Part shown: piece by piece, positions 32,684-42,311 of the stretch | Position numbering within the stretch: position 1 is the first letter of the stretch | Layout of the letters: every line of letters starts with the position of its first letter | From: Pandoraea iniqua | Lineage (GTDB): Bacteria; Pseudomonadota; Gammaproteobacteria; Burkholderiales; Burkholderiaceae | DNA length: 64,000 nucleotides | Reading direction: 5' to 3' | NCBI RefSeq assembly: GCF_902459685.1 | Contig: NZ_CABPSF010000006.1 | Span: 1-64,000, forward strand | Position numbers and translations under genes: made by a program | The notes under the pieces: model-generated | What the model saw: only the letters and a program-made list of their open reading frames with translations | Database searches by the model: none | What the model was told of the DNA's origin: nothing

Positions 32684-34594
32684 ATGCACGACACGACCGC
32701 CTCGACTGCCCCCGACCTCATCCTGCACAACGGGCGCTTCACCACGCTGGACCGCACCAATCCGACGGCGAGCGCCGTGGCCATCAAGGACGGCCGTTTC
32801 GTGCGCGTTGGCCGCGCCGAAGACGTGCTGCCGCTGGCCGGCAGCGCCACCCGGGTGGTCAATCTGCAAGGCAAGCCGGTGCTGCCCGGCTTGATCGACA
32901 ATCACCTGCACATCATTCGCGGCGGGCTCAACTTCAATCTGGAATTGCGCTGGGACGGCGTGCGCAGTCTGGCCGACGCCATGGGTATGCTCAAGCGTCA
33001 GGTGGCGATCACGCCCGCCCCGCAATGGGTGCGCGTGGTGGGCGGTTTCACCGAACATCAGTTTGTCGAGAAGCGCCTGCCGACCATTGCCGAACTCAAC
33101 GCGGTGGCCCCGGATACCCCCGTCTTCATCCTGCACCTTTACGACCGTGCGCTGCTCAACGGTGCAGCGCTGCGCGCCGTGGGCTACACGCGAGATACCC
33201 CTGCGCCGCCGGGCGGTGAAATCGTGCGCGACAGCGCAGGCAACCCCACGGGGCTGCTGCTGGCCAAGCCGAATGCCTCCATCCTTTACGCCACGCTGGC
33301 CAAGGGCCCGAAGCTGCCGCTGGAGTATCAGGTCAACTCCACGCGCCACTTCATGCGTGAGCTCAATCGGCTGGGCGTGACCGGCGCCATCGATGCGGGC
33401 GGCGGTTTTCAGAACTACCCCGAGGACTATCAGGTGATCCAGCAGTTGGCCGACGCGGGCCAACTCACGATCCGGCTGGCTTACAACCTGTTCACGCAAA
33501 AGCCGAAGCAGGAGAAGGAAGACTTCCTGAACTGGACCGCGACGTCCACGTACAAGCAGGGCGACGATTACTTCCGTCACAACGGCGCGGGCGAGATGCT
33601 GGTGTTTTCCGCGGCCGACTTCGAAGACTTCCGTCAGCCGCGCCCGGACATGGCGCCCGAGATGGAAGGCGAACTCGAAGAGGTGGTGCGCGTGCTCGCG
33701 CAGAACCGCTGGCCGTGGCGCCTGCACGCGACTTACGACGAAACCATCGAACGGGCGCTCGACGTGTTCGAGAAGGTCAACCAAGACACGCCGCTCGAAG
33801 GGCTGAACTGGTTCTTCGACCACTGCGAGACGATCTCCGAGAAATCGATCGACCGCATCGCAGCCCTCGGCGGCGGCATTGCCGTGCAGCACCGGATGGC
33901 CTATCAGGGCGAGTATTTCGTCGAGCGCTATGGTGCCGGTGCGGCCGAGGCCACGCCGCCCGTCAAACGGATGCTGGAGAAGGGCGTGAATGTGTCCGCG
34001 GGCACCGACGCGACGCGTGTGGCGAGCTACAACCCGTGGGTATCGCTGTCGTGGCTGGTCACGGGCAAGACAGTGGGCGGCATGCAGCTTTACCCGCAGG
34101 CGAACTGTGTGGACCGCGAGACTGCGCTGCGCATGTGGACCGAGAAGGTCACGTGGTTCTCCAACGAAGTCGGCAAGAAGGGCCGCATCGAGGCAGGCCA
34201 GTTGGCCGACCTGATCGTGCCCGACCGCGACTTCTTCGGCTGCCCTGAATCGGACATCGCCGACACGACGGCGCTGCTCACGATGGTCGGCGGCAAGATC
34301 GTCTACGGTGCCGGGCCGTTCGCGTCGCTCGACGAAGGCACGCCGCCGGTGGCCATGCCCGACTGGTCGCCTGCACGCACCTTCGGCGGCTATGCCGGTT
34401 GGGCCGACAAGGAAGCGCCGGCAAACGGCACGCCGATGCAAAAAGCACTGCACAACGCAGCAGCAGCGTGCGCCTGCGCCAACAACTGCAACGTGCACGC
34501 GCACCAGCACGCCACGGCGTGGAGCAGCAAGCTGCCGGTGTCTGACCTGAAAGGTTTCTGGGGCGCGTTGGGATGCGCCTGCTGGGCGGTGTGA
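32684..34594 (+). CDS. YtcJ-like amidohydrolase
   Basis: 636 residues. The metal-dependent hydrolase fold shows PGLIDNHLHIIRGG near 65 (HxH metal pair), WRLHATYDET near 345, FDHCETI near 380 and GTDATRVASYNPW near 440. The C-terminal 55 residues are rich in Cys and His (CACANNCNVHAHQH and GCACWAV), an uncommon tail that may bind an extra metal. Substrate unknown. It follows XapX by 48 bp on the same strand. Confidence 0.87.
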   Translation: MHDTTASTAPDLILHNGRFTTLDRTNPTASAVAIKDGRFVRVGRAEDVLPLAGSATRVVNLQGKPVLPGLIDNHLHIIRGGLNFNLELRWDGVRSLADAMGMLKRQVAITPAPQWVRVVGGFTEHQFVEKRLPTIAELNAVAPDTPVFILHLYDRALLNGAALRAVGYTRDTPAPPGGEIVRDSAGNPTGLLLAKPNASILYATLAKGPKLPLEYQVNSTRHFMRELNRLGVTGAIDAGGGFQNYPEDYQVIQQLADAGQLTIRLAYNLFTQKPKQEKEDFLNWTATSTYKQGDDYFRHNGAGEMLVFSAADFEDFRQPRPDMAPEMEGELEEVVRVLAQNRWPWRLHATYDETIERALDVFEKVNQDTPLEGLNWFFDHCETISEKSIDRIAALGGGIAVQHRMAYQGEYFVERYGAGAAEATPPVKRMLEKGVNVSAGTDATRVASYNPWVSLSWLVTGKTVGGMQLYPQANCVDRETALRMWTEKVTWFSNEVGKKGRIEAGQLADLIVPDRDFFGCPESDIADTTALLTMVGGKIVYGAGPFASLDEGTPPVAMPDWSPARTFGGYAGWADKEAPANGTPMQKALHNAAAACACANNCNVHAHQHATAWSSKLPVSDLKGFWGALGCACWAV

Positions 34595-34596
34595 CG

Positions 34597-35010
34597 ATGC
34601 GCCCGTCAACCGTTGCGCGTTGGCAACCCGCGCCAGCCTTGCGGTGGATTGCCCTGCTGTTGTTGTGCGCCGCCTACTTGCAGGGCGGCTTGGACAAGGC
34701 GATGGACTTCGATGGGGCCATCGCAGAGATGCAGCACTTCGGCGTGTCGCCGGCGGCGCCGATGGCCGCTGCGGTCATCGTGCTTGAGTTGGGCGCTTCC
34801 GCGCTCATTCTCTCGGGCATCTACCGCTGGCTCGGTGCCGTGGCGTTGGCGGCGTTCACGCTGTTCGCCACGTTCGTGGCCCTGCGCTTCTGGGAGATGC
34901 CGCAGCCCGGGCGCTTCATGGCTGAGAACGCGTTCTTCGAGCATCTGGGTTTGGTCGGCGGTTTTCTGCTGGTGGCATGGCACGACTGGAAGTCACGTGC
35001 GGATGCCTGA
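34597..35010 (+). CDS. DoxX-family membrane protein
   Basis: 137 residues from ATG 34597, two bases after the amidohydrolase stop (an upstream ATG at 34573 would overlap it). Four membrane helices with LLLLCAAYLQGGLDKAMDF and AAVIVLELGASALIL give the DoxX pattern. DoxX proteins are small quinone-type or redox-linked membrane partners. The position suggests it works with the amidohydrolase cluster. Confidence 0.83.
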   Translation: MRPSTVARWQPAPALRWIALLLLCAAYLQGGLDKAMDFDGAIAEMQHFGVSPAAPMAAAVIVLELGASALILSGIYRWLGAVALAAFTLFATFVALRFWEMPQPGRFMAENAFFEHLGLVGGFLLVAWHDWKSRADA

Positions 35011-35070
35011 ACGACAACGGTAAGTGCTTCGTTTTTTCGATCTTGTTTCCTCACTCTTTTGGAACGCCCC

Positions 35071-35388
35071 ATGACCACGTCATCCGCGCCGATTCAGGTA
35101 CACGACAACCCGGCGAAGCACCGCTTCGAATATCTGGCTGAAGGCGAGCACGCCGTTGCGATTTATTCGATCGAAGGCAACGTCATCACGTTCATCCATA
35201 CGCTGGTGCCCGACGCATTGCGCGGGCAGGGCATCGCAACGAAGCTGGTGCTCGCGGGGCTCGCCTCTGCGCGTGAGCGCGGGCTTCGAGTGATTCCGCA
35301 GTGCCCCGTGTTTGCGGCCTACATGCGCGCCCATCCTGAGACGCACGATTTGCTGGCCGAAGAAGGCCGCGTTTTGCTGGGTCTCTGA
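35071..35388 (+). CDS. YjdJ-type small GNAT acetyltransferase
   Basis: 105 residues from ATG 35071 (GGAA seven bases upstream). Acetyl-CoA binding is suggested by VPDALRGQGIATKLVLAGLASARERG, and CPVFAAYMRAHPE is the end of the short GNAT fold. These one-domain proteins are thought to acetylate small molecules or proteins, with no known substrate. A FAD-type oxidoreductase follows after 22 bp. Confidence 0.83.
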   Translation: MTTSSAPIQVHDNPAKHRFEYLAEGEHAVAIYSIEGNVITFIHTLVPDALRGQGIATKLVLAGLASARERGLRVIPQCPVFAAYMRAHPETHDLLAEEGRVLLGL

Positions 35389-35410
35389 AGTCAGACGACA
35401 TGGAGCTGTC

Positions 35411-36691
35411 ATGACATCGCCTGCTGCCACCGATTCGATTGACGTCCAACATCCCCGGGTTCGACTGCTCGGGCTGGCCTACTCCGCGCGCGCGTTCGAG
35501 ATTCGCGACTTCCTGAGCCGAAGCGTCGTCACCTACGATTGGGTCGAACTGGACGAGGATGCCGCGCGCCGCATTCCCGGTATCCGTGGGCTGGACGATC
35601 CGGGCCTGCCGGTGTGCGAATTCCCCGACGGCACCCGGTTATTCAACCCGAGCGTTGCCGACGTTGCCAAGCGGCTCGGATGGGTGGAAAAGCCCCGGCG
35701 AAAGACGTACGACGTGTCGATCTACGGTGCCGGCCCGGCCGGGCTGAGCGCGGCGGTGTATGCCGCGTCCGAAGGCTTGAGCACCGTGCTCGTCGAGCGC
35801 GATGCGATTGGCGGGCAGGCGGGCAACTCGTCGCTGATCGAGAACTATCTGGGCTTTCCGCAGGGTATCAGCGGCGGCGAACTGGCCGAGCGCGCACGCC
35901 AGCAAGCGGTGCGTTTCGGCGCGGAGATTCTCCGGCTGCGCGAAGGTATCTATGCCGTCTTTGGCGACGGTGGCATTCACGTCGATCTGGCTGACGGCAC
36001 ACAGCTTTGCGCGAGCACCAACATCTGCGCGACCGGCATCGAGTGGCGCCGGCTTGGCTTCCCGGACGAAGCGCGATTGCAGGGGCTCGGTCTCTTCTAC
36101 GGCGCTGGCGCCAGCGAAGCGCCCATGTGCGCCGGTGAAACGGTGTATGTCGTGGGCGGCGGCAATTCGGCAGGGCAGGCGTCGATTCATTTGGCCGCGT
36201 ATGCCCGCGAAGTCGTCATTCTGGTGCGGGGCGCGCGCTTGGCGGATACGCTGTCCGACTATCTGATTCAGAAGATACAGAACACGCCCAACATTCGAGT
36301 CGTTGTCGGCAGCGAAGTGAGTGCGCTGCATGGCGGCAATTTTCTGGAAGCGATCACGGTTCGCGAGCGGGAGCGCGGCACCGAGCAAGTGCTGACGACG
36401 CATCATCTGTTCGTTTGCATCGGCGGGCTGCCGAATACCGATTGGGCCCGCGACACGGCCATCGCGCGCGATGCGTCCGGTTATCTCGTCACGGGCCCCG
36501 ACCTCACGCCCGCGATGCTGGCAACGGCGCGCTGGCCCTTGGCGCGTGCACCTTTTCCACTCGAAACCAGTGTGCCCGGTTCCTTTGCCGTGGGGGATGT
36601 GCGGCATGGTTCCATGAAGCGCGTCGCGTCCGCGGTGGGCGAAGGCGCGATGGCTGTTGCGTTTATCCACCAGCATCTCGCAACCCTCTGA
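35411..36691 (+). CDS. TrxR-like FAD-dependent oxidoreductase
   Basis: 426 residues from ATG 35411 (GGAG upstream). An 80-residue N-terminal part (VRLLGLAYSARAFEIRDFL) has a thioredoxin-like look, and then comes a thioredoxin-reductase fold: FAD site SIYGAGPAGLSAAVYAASEG near 105, NADPH site YVVGGGNSAGQASIHLA near 245 and FAVGDVRHGSMKRVA near the end. The CxxC active site of true thioredoxin reductase is replaced by a GAGASEAPMC segment, so this is the non-disulfide subgroup. Function unknown. Cotranscribed with a zinc-finger gene 12 bp downstream. Confidence 0.87.
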   Translation: MTSPAATDSIDVQHPRVRLLGLAYSARAFEIRDFLSRSVVTYDWVELDEDAARRIPGIRGLDDPGLPVCEFPDGTRLFNPSVADVAKRLGWVEKPRRKTYDVSIYGAGPAGLSAAVYAASEGLSTVLVERDAIGGQAGNSSLIENYLGFPQGISGGELAERARQQAVRFGAEILRLREGIYAVFGDGGIHVDLADGTQLCASTNICATGIEWRRLGFPDEARLQGLGLFYGAGASEAPMCAGETVYVVGGGNSAGQASIHLAAYAREVVILVRGARLADTLSDYLIQKIQNTPNIRVVVGSEVSALHGGNFLEAITVRERERGTEQVLTTHHLFVCIGGLPNTDWARDTAIARDASGYLVTGPDLTPAMLATARWPLARAPFPLETSVPGSFAVGDVRHGSMKRVASAVGEGAMAVAFIHQHLATL

Positions 36692-36703
36692 GGAGAGATC
36701 GCC

Positions 36704-37012
36704 ATGTCCAAACGTTGCACGCATACCGACAGCATTCAACACGTCACGCCCAGCGCACTCGGTTGTGAAGAGTGTCTGAAATCCGGCAGCCGCTGGGTGC
36801 ATTTGCGACTGTGCCGCACCTGCGGCCACGTCGGCTGTTGCGATGATTCGCCGAACCGTCACGCCAACGCGCACTTTCACGAAACGGGCCATCCCATCAT
36901 CGAAGGATATGACCCGCCGGAAGGCTGGGGCTGGTGTTATGTCGATCGCGTCATGCTGGATTTAGGCGACGACACGACACCGCAGAACGGGCCGATTCCG
37001 CGCTACGTCTGA
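36704..37012 (+). CDS. UBP-type zinc finger protein
   Basis: 102 residues, nearly all a ZnF-UBP domain: CTHTDSI at 5, GCEECLKSGSRWVHLRLCRTCGHVGCCDDSPNRHANAHFHETGHP through the middle (written in parts: GCEEC, CRTCG, CCDDS, NRHANAH). AGGAGA is 9 bp upstream. In bacteria this finger is widely encoded next to TrxR-like flavoproteins; its ligand is unknown, since bacteria lack ubiquitin. Confidence 0.9.
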   Translation: MSKRCTHTDSIQHVTPSALGCEECLKSGSRWVHLRLCRTCGHVGCCDDSPNRHANAHFHETGHPIIEGYDPPEGWGWCYVDRVMLDLGDDTTPQNGPIPRYV

Positions 37013-37040
37013 AACGTTTAAATGACCCGAAGAGGTTTTT

Positions 37041-37676
37041 ATGCAACTTGAAGAATCCACGCCCTCCGTCGATCAGCGCGATCCCACGCTGCGAAGCGCT
37101 TCGCTGGATGATTTGTCGGCGCGCCGTTTACCACGCCCCGATAGCGTGACGGCGGTCATCGAGCATCACGTGCGTGCGGAATCGGTCGAGGCGTACGAGC
37201 AGTGGCTCAAACGCATCGTCCCCATCGCGGAACGTTTTCCCGGGCATCGCGGCGTTCATGTCCTTCGTCCCGTGGCGGGCTCGACGGTCTACACCGTGAC
37301 GCTGCGCTTCGATTCGCTGCCGCACGCCGAAGACTGGTTTCAGTCGGATGCACGGCAAACGTTGCTGAGTGAAGTCACGCCATTCCTGTCGCGCGACGAG
37401 CAGCGCCAGACCGTGACGGGGCTTGAGTTCTGGTTCCACCCGGCGCCGGGGCAAAAACCCGCCAAGCGTTACAAGCAGTTTCTGCTGACGCTGTCGGTGA
37501 TTTTTCCACTGACGCTGGTGGTGCCACTTCCCGTGCACTGGCTCTCGCTGCGGCTGCCGTGGCTCGAGAATGTCTTTTTGGCGAAGCTGCTGGTGGCAGC
37601 CGTCATCGTGGGTCTGATGACCTATGTCATCATGCCGCGCGTGACTCGGGCGGCTGCGCGATGGTTGTACGAGTGA
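37041..37676 (+). CDS. ABM-domain protein fused to membrane helices
   Basis: 211 residues. An antibiotic-biosynthesis-monooxygenase-like domain covers about 35-125 (TAVIEHHVRAESVEAYEQWL, GHRGVHVLRP), followed by GLEFWFHP and two membrane helices (LTLSVIFPLTLVVPLPVHWL, LLVAAVIVGLMTYVIM). This ABM-membrane fusion is a known arrangement of unknown role. Last gene of the plus-strand cluster, with a strong hairpin behind it. Confidence 0.85.
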   Translation: MQLEESTPSVDQRDPTLRSASLDDLSARRLPRPDSVTAVIEHHVRAESVEAYEQWLKRIVPIAERFPGHRGVHVLRPVAGSTVYTVTLRFDSLPHAEDWFQSDARQTLLSEVTPFLSRDEQRQTVTGLEFWFHPAPGQKPAKRYKQFLLTLSVIFPLTLVVPLPVHWLSLRLPWLENVFLAKLLVAAVIVGLMTYVIMPRVTRAAARWLYE

Positions 37677-37688
37677 AGTGAAAGGAGT

Positions 37689-37726
37689 GTGGCGCAGCGA
37701 CTCGTCAAACCGGGTCGCTGCGCCAC
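37689..37726. terminator. Bidirectional terminator hairpin
   Basis: A perfect 12-bp stem, GTGGCGCAGCGA (37689-37700) with TCGCTGCGCCAC (37715-37726), between the convergent ABM and KGSA dehydrogenase genes. Confidence 0.7.
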
Positions 37727-37762
37727 GAGTTTCAACGCGTTAGATTTCGCGTCAAGCCTGTT

Positions 37763-39334
37763 TCATTGGGTTAGCGCCCCGTCGACCAGACGCCACAGGC
37801 CGAGCGGATTGTCTTGGCGAAGGGCGTCCGGCAGCAACGCATCGGGCAGGTCTTGATAGCAGACCGGGCGCAGGAAGCGATCGATCGCCGTGGCACCGAC
37901 GGACGTGAACATGGCGTTCGACGTGGCCGGGAACGGCCCGCCGTGCACCATCGCGTGACACACTTCGACGCCGGTCGGAAAACCGTTCGCGAGAATGCGT
38001 CCGGCGCGGCGCTCCAGACTCGGCAGCAGACGGCGTGCCGTCTCCACGTCGCCGGCATCGAGTTGCAACGTTGCCGTGAGTTGACCCTCGAGACGCTCGG
38101 TGATCGCAATCATCTCGTCGACACTTTCACAAGCAATGACGACCGATGCTGGGCCGAACACCTCGTCGTGCAGCGCCGGAGTGGCGAGAAATGCCGCCGC
38201 CGTCGTGCGGAAGAGCGCGGCTTGCCCCTGACATCCCGTACCTGCCTGACCGCGTGCCACCAGCGACACGTTGCCCTCGTCGGCCAGACGCGCGACGCCC
38301 TTGTCGTAAGCCTGATGAATCCCCGCCGTGAGCATCGTGCCTGCCGCCTTGGCGGTGAGTGCTTCACCGGCGGTTTGGCAGAACCGCTCCAGCGCATCGC
38401 CCGCGATACCCAGCACCAGCCCCGGGTTCGTACAGAACTGACCGACGCCCATCGTGAGCGAGTCGGCGAAGCCCTTGGCGATCGCGTCACCGCGCGCCGC
38501 GAGTGCTTCGGGCAATACGTACACTGGATTGATGCTGCTCATTTCCGCGTACACGGGAATCGGCACCGCCCGCGCTTGCGCGATGCGTTGCAGGGCAAGA
38601 CCTCCCGTGCGCGAGCCCGTGAAGCCGACAGCAGCAATCGCCGGGTGCGCGACCAGTGCCTCGCCCACGGCACGCTCGCCGACGAGCAGCGAGAAGACGC
38701 CTTCCGGCAGGCCCAGCTTCTGCACGGCCGAGCGCACGGCGCGGGCCACGAGTTCCGACGTGCCCAAATGCGCCGAGTGCGCCTTCACGACGACCGGACA
38801 ACCGGCGGCAAACGCCGACGCCGTATCGCCACCCGCCACCGAGAACGCCAGCGGGAAATTACTCGCACCGAACACGGCGACCGGACCGAGGCCGATCTTC
38901 GTCAGGCGCAAATCGCTACGCGGCAACGGCTGGCGCGCAGGTTGTGCCGGGTCGATGGTGGCGTCGAGAAAATGCCCGTCGCGCACCACCTGCGCAAACA
39001 TCCGCAATTGACCGACCGTGCGGCCACGCTCGCCTTGCAAGCGCGCCACGGGCAGGCCGCTTTCGGCATGCGCGCGCTCGATGAGCGTGTCGCCCAGATC
39101 GAGAATCGCCTGCGCGACGGCTTCGAGAAATTCGGCGCGCTTGGCCAGCGGCAGTGCACGGAACGGATCGAACGCGGCGCGTGCGAGTTCGCAGGCACGG
39201 TCGACGTCTTGTGGGGTGCCCGCGCCGAACGCGGGCGCAATCCGCTCGCCACGCGCAGGATCGAACGCGTCCAGCGAGCCCGCGCTGCCGCGCACGTCGG
39301 CGCGGCCAATCAACATCTCACCGGTGATCTGCAT
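37763..39334 (-). CDS. 2,5-dioxovalerate (alpha-ketoglutarate semialdehyde) dehydrogenase
   Basis: 523 residues of the aldehyde dehydrogenase superfamily in the KGSADH subgroup that ends aldarate breakdown. The catalytic glutamate lies in [15 protein letters not shown] near 265 and the cysteine in [12 protein letters not shown] near 305; [14 protein letters not shown] and GFTGSRTGG form the NADP site. It oxidises 2,5-dioxopentanoate to 2-oxoglutarate with NADP. Its start is 10 bp after the kdgD stop on the same strand, so both are cotranscribed. Confidence 0.92.
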   Translation of the reverse strand: MQITGEMLIGRADVRGSAGSLDAFDPARGERIAPAFGAGTPQDVDRACELARAAFDPFRALPLAKRAEFLEAVAQAILDLGDTLIERAHAESGLPVARLQGERGRTVGQLRMFAQVVRDGHFLDATIDPAQPARQPLPRSDLRLTKIGLGPVAVFGASNFPLAFSVAGGDTASAFAAGCPVVVKAHSAHLGTSELVARAVRSAVQKLGLPEGVFSLLVGERAVGEALVAHPAIAAVGFTGSRTGGLALQRIAQARAVPIPVYAEMSSINPVYVLPEALAARGDAIAKGFADSLTMGVGQFCTNPGLVLGIAGDALERFCQTAGEALTAKAAGTMLTAGIHQAYDKGVARLADEGNVSLVARGQAGTGCQGQAALFRTTAAAFLATPALHDEVFGPASVVIACESVDEMIAITERLEGQLTATLQLDAGDVETARRLLPSLERRAGRILANGFPTGVEVCHAMVHGGPFPATSNAMFTSVGATAIDRFLRPVCYQDLPDALLPDALRQDNPLGLWRLVDGALTQ

Positions 39335-39344
39335 GCGGGGCTCC

Positions 39345-40256
39345 TTAGCCTTCGACCTTCTTGATCAGCGCGTCGAGCGCGTCGAGTTCCTGCGGCAGCA
39401 AGTCGGTCAACGGTGCGCGCACCGGGCCGGCGTCGTGGCCGACGAGTTTCGCACCGGCTTTCACGATGCTCACGGCATAACCCGCGCGGCGATTGCGAAT
39501 TTCGAGATACGGCAGGAAGAACGTGTCGAGCAGGCGGCCCATCGTGGCCTGATCGTCTTCACACACGGCGCGGTAGAACGCCATGGCCGTCTTCGGAATG
39601 AAGTTGAACACGGCCGACGAGTACACCGGCACGCCCAGTGCGCGGTACGCTGCGGCGTAGACTTCGGCGGTGGGCAGGCCGCCCAGATACGAGAAGCGGT
39701 CGCCCAGACGGCGGCGAATCTGCACCATGCGTTCGATATCGCCCACGCCGTCCTTGAAGCCGATCAGGTTCGGGCACTTGTCGGCCAGACGTTCGAGCTC
39801 GTCGGCGCTGAGCTTCGAGTTGGCGCGGTTGTAGACGATCACGCCGATGTTCACCGACTGGCAGACCTGTTCCACGTGCGCGGCGATGCCGTCGAGGCTG
39901 GCTTCCGTCAGGTAATGGGGCATGAGCAGCACGCCCTTCGCGCCGAGACGTTCGGCTTCCTGTGCGTACTGAATCGCCATGCGGGTGGGGCCGCCGGCGC
40001 CCGCCAGAATCGGCACCTTGCCGGCGCAGGTGTCGACGGCGGTCTTGATCACGGCGCTGTAGTCCTGCGGTGTGAGCGAGAAGAATTCGCCCGTGCCGCC
40101 GGCCGCGAACAAGGCCGTCGCACCGAACGGCGCCAGCCATTCCAGCCGATCCGCGTAAGCGCGCGCGTTGAAGTCGCCATTCGCGTCGAAGTCGGTCACG
40201 GGGAAAGACAACAAGCCGTCGGAGACGATCTGTTTGAGTTCTTGGGGTGCGGTCAT
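39345..40256 (-). CDS. kdgD: 5-dehydro-4-deoxyglucarate dehydratase
   Basis: 303 residues from ATG 40256 (AGGAA upstream), DHDPS/NAL class I aldolase fold. GGTGEFFSL near 51-59, the tyrosine in [10 protein letters not shown] near 145 and the Schiff-base lysine in [10 protein letters not shown] near 170 are present. The enzyme dehydrates and decarboxylates 5-dehydro-4-deoxyglucarate to 2,5-dioxopentanoate. It receives product from both GudD and GarD. First gene of the minus-strand unit, divergent from garD across 297 bp with an operator-like palindrome in between. Confidence 0.94.
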   Translation of the reverse strand: MTAPQELKQIVSDGLLSFPVTDFDANGDFNARAYADRLEWLAPFGATALFAAGGTGEFFSLTPQDYSAVIKTAVDTCAGKVPILAGAGGPTRMAIQYAQEAERLGAKGVLLMPHYLTEASLDGIAAHVEQVCQSVNIGVIVYNRANSKLSADELERLADKCPNLIGFKDGVGDIERMVQIRRRLGDRFSYLGGLPTAEVYAAAYRALGVPVYSSAVFNFIPKTAMAFYRAVCEDDQATMGRLLDTFFLPYLEIRNRRAGYAVSIVKAGAKLVGHDAGPVRAPLTDLLPQELDALDALIKKVEG

Positions 40257-40337
40257 TTCGGCAGTTCCTGTCGGCCCGCGGGGCCGGATTCGGTAATAAA
40301 AGGGATCGCTCAACTAGCGTCCGGCGCTTAGTTATAT

Positions 40338-40350
40338 GTCATCGTATAAC
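40338..40350. promoter_or_regulatory. Operator GTCAT-CGT-ATAAC (kdgD side)
   Basis: Same half-sites and spacing as 23677-23689, with one mismatch. It is 82 bp before kdgD and is nested in a wider GTTAT/ATAAC repeat (40331-40350). A further half-site, ATGATGAC, lies at 40470-40477 on the garD side. Confidence 0.5.
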
Positions 40351-40553
40351 ATGTCATTCGGACGATCAAGAGGGCGGTGGCCGGAATGGCAGTTGGGATA
40401 AACCCGGAAAGGGGTTGTCACGATATAGACGCCACCGCGAAAGCGTACGCGCATCAAGCGTCTAGATGTATGATGACGCATAAGTGACGGTGGGTTGAGC
40501 CAACATCAACGACGCCGGATGGGACCCAGTCAGCAGGAGGAGAGGTACGCAAG

Positions 40554-42257
40554 ATGTCTTCAACACAGGACACGCGCCACGCAGGCGATACGCAACAGGA
40601 CGCTGCACCCGGCGCGCCGGGATCGACGGTGGCATCGGTGGCATCGGTGGCTCCGTCAGCTTCGGCAACGTCGGGGCTGTCGGATATTTCCAACAAATCG
40701 ACGGCCGCACCGCGCTATATCCGGATGCAGCCGGAAGATAACGTCGCCATCGTCGTGAACGACGGCGGCTTGCCCGTGGGCAGTCGTTTTGCCGACGGGC
40801 TCGTACTCATCGATGCGGTGCCGCAGGGACACAAGGTCGCGCTGGCCGATCTCGCGCAAGATGCGCCGGTGATTCGCTACGGCGTGGTCATCGGCTACGC
40901 AGCGCGCCCGTTACCGGCGGGCAGTTGGGTCAACGAGCGCAACCTGCACATGCCCGAGGCGCCGTCGCTCGACCGGCTGCCGATCGCCACGCGCGTGCCT
41001 GCGGCATTGCCGCCGCTGGAGGGCTTCACGTTTCAGGGCTATCGCAACGCCGACGGCTCGGTGGGCACGCGCAATATTCTGGCGATCACCACGACCGTGC
41101 AATGTGTGGCCGGGGTGGTCGAGTTCGCAGTGAAGCGCATCAAGGAAACGCTGCTGCCGAAATATCCGAATGTCGACGATGTCGTCGGTCTGGAGCACAC
41201 CTACGGCTGTGGCGTCGCCATCGACGCGCCGGACGCCATCGTGCCCATCCGCACACTGCGCAACATCGCGACGAATCCGAACTTCGGCGGCGAGGTGATG
41301 GTCGTGAGTCTGGGCTGCGAGAAGCTCCAGCCCGAGCGGCTGCTCCCGGCGGGCAGCATTCCCATCGGCAGCGCGGATGCCGACGGCAAACCCGACACGG
41401 TCTGCCTGCAAGACGAGGCCCACGTCGGCTTTCTGTCGATGATCGATTCGATTCTTGCTACGGCGGACGTGCACTTGCAGCGTCTGAATGCGCGTCAACG
41501 CGAAACGGTGCCCGCGTCGGAGCTGATCGTTGGCGTGCAGTGCGGCGGCAGCGATGCGTTCTCGGGCGTGACGGCGAATCCTGCGGTGGGGTTCGCCACG
41601 GACCTGCTGGTGCGCACGGGCGCCACGGTGATGTTCTCGGAAGTGACCGAAGTGCGCGACGGCATCGATCAACTGACCTCGCGCGCGGCAACGCCCGAAG
41701 TGGCGGCGGCCATGATCAAAGAGATGGCGTGGTACGACGCGTATCTTGAGCGCGGCCGCGTGGATCGCAGCGCGAATACGACGCCCGGCAACAAGCGGGG
41801 CGGGTTGTCGAACATTGTCGAAAAGGCGATGGGGTCGATCGTGAAGTCGGGCAGCGGGCCGATTCACGGCGTGGTGTCACCGGGCGACAAACTCGACCGT
41901 TCCCGTCAGCGCGGGCTCATCTATGCCGCGACGCCTGCCAGCGATTTCATCTGCGGCACGCTGCAACTGGCGGCCGGCATCAACCTGCATGTGTTCACCA
42001 CCGGGCGTGGCACGCCGTACGGTCTCGCGGAAGTCCCGGTGATCAAAGTCGCGACTCGCAGCGATCTGGCGCGCCGTTGGCACGATCTGATGGATGTGGA
42101 CGCGGGCCGCATTGCCACCGGCGACGCCACCATCGAAGACGTGGGCTGGCAGTTGTTCCACCTGATGCTGGCGGTGGCCAGCGGCGAGAAGACGTGGGCG
42201 GAGCGCTGGGGATTGCACAACGCGCTCGTCCTGTTCAACCCTGCACCGGTGACTTGA
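40554..42257 (+). CDS. garD: Galactarate dehydratase (GarD/UxaA family)
   Basis: 567 residues. From about residue 53 the sequence follows galactarate dehydratase: [20 protein letters not shown], then [13 protein letters not shown] with the UxaA core, [23 protein letters not shown] and [17 protein letters not shown] near 330. It removes water from galactarate to give 5-keto-4-deoxyglucarate. AGGAGGAG upstream favours the ATG at 40554, which leaves a 52-residue low-complexity tail ([10 protein letters not shown]) that most GarD proteins lack. Divergent from kdgD. The operator region between them is shared. Confidence 0.92.
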   Translation: MSSTQDTRHAGDTQQDAAPGAPGSTVASVASVAPSASATSGLSDISNKSTAAPRYIRMQPEDNVAIVVNDGGLPVGSRFADGLVLIDAVPQGHKVALADLAQDAPVIRYGVVIGYAARPLPAGSWVNERNLHMPEAPSLDRLPIATRVPAALPPLEGFTFQGYRNADGSVGTRNILAITTTVQCVAGVVEFAVKRIKETLLPKYPNVDDVVGLEHTYGCGVAIDAPDAIVPIRTLRNIATNPNFGGEVMVVSLGCEKLQPERLLPAGSIPIGSADADGKPDTVCLQDEAHVGFLSMIDSILATADVHLQRLNARQRETVPASELIVGVQCGGSDAFSGVTANPAVGFATDLLVRTGATVMFSEVTEVRDGIDQLTSRAATPEVAAAMIKEMAWYDAYLERGRVDRSANTTPGNKRGGLSNIVEKAMGSIVKSGSGPIHGVVSPGDKLDRSRQRGLIYAATPASDFICGTLQLAAGINLHVFTTGRGTPYGLAEVPVIKVATRSDLARRWHDLMDVDAGRIATGDATIEDVGWQLFHLMLAVASGEKTWAERWGLHNALVLFNPAPVT

Positions 42258-42280
42258 TGTGACTTGATGTGACTTGATGT
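42251..42280 (+). repeat. Three 10-bp tandem repeats at the garD 3' end
   Basis: GACTTGATGT occurs three times in a row. The first copy contains the TGA stop of garD, so the repeat extends into the 54-bp gap before the convergent gene. Confidence 0.9.
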
Positions 42281-42311
42281 GGCGTGCGGGGCGGCCCGGC
42301 GTCACCGTTCA

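Noticed and set aside
32657-34609. 650-codon open frame opposite the amidohydrolase
   Set aside because: Shadow of the real gene; composition is Arg/His/Val-rich and without domain signature.
42251-42280. CRISPR-like direct repeat
   Set aside because: Units are contiguous 10-mers without spacers and no cas gene exists in the window.
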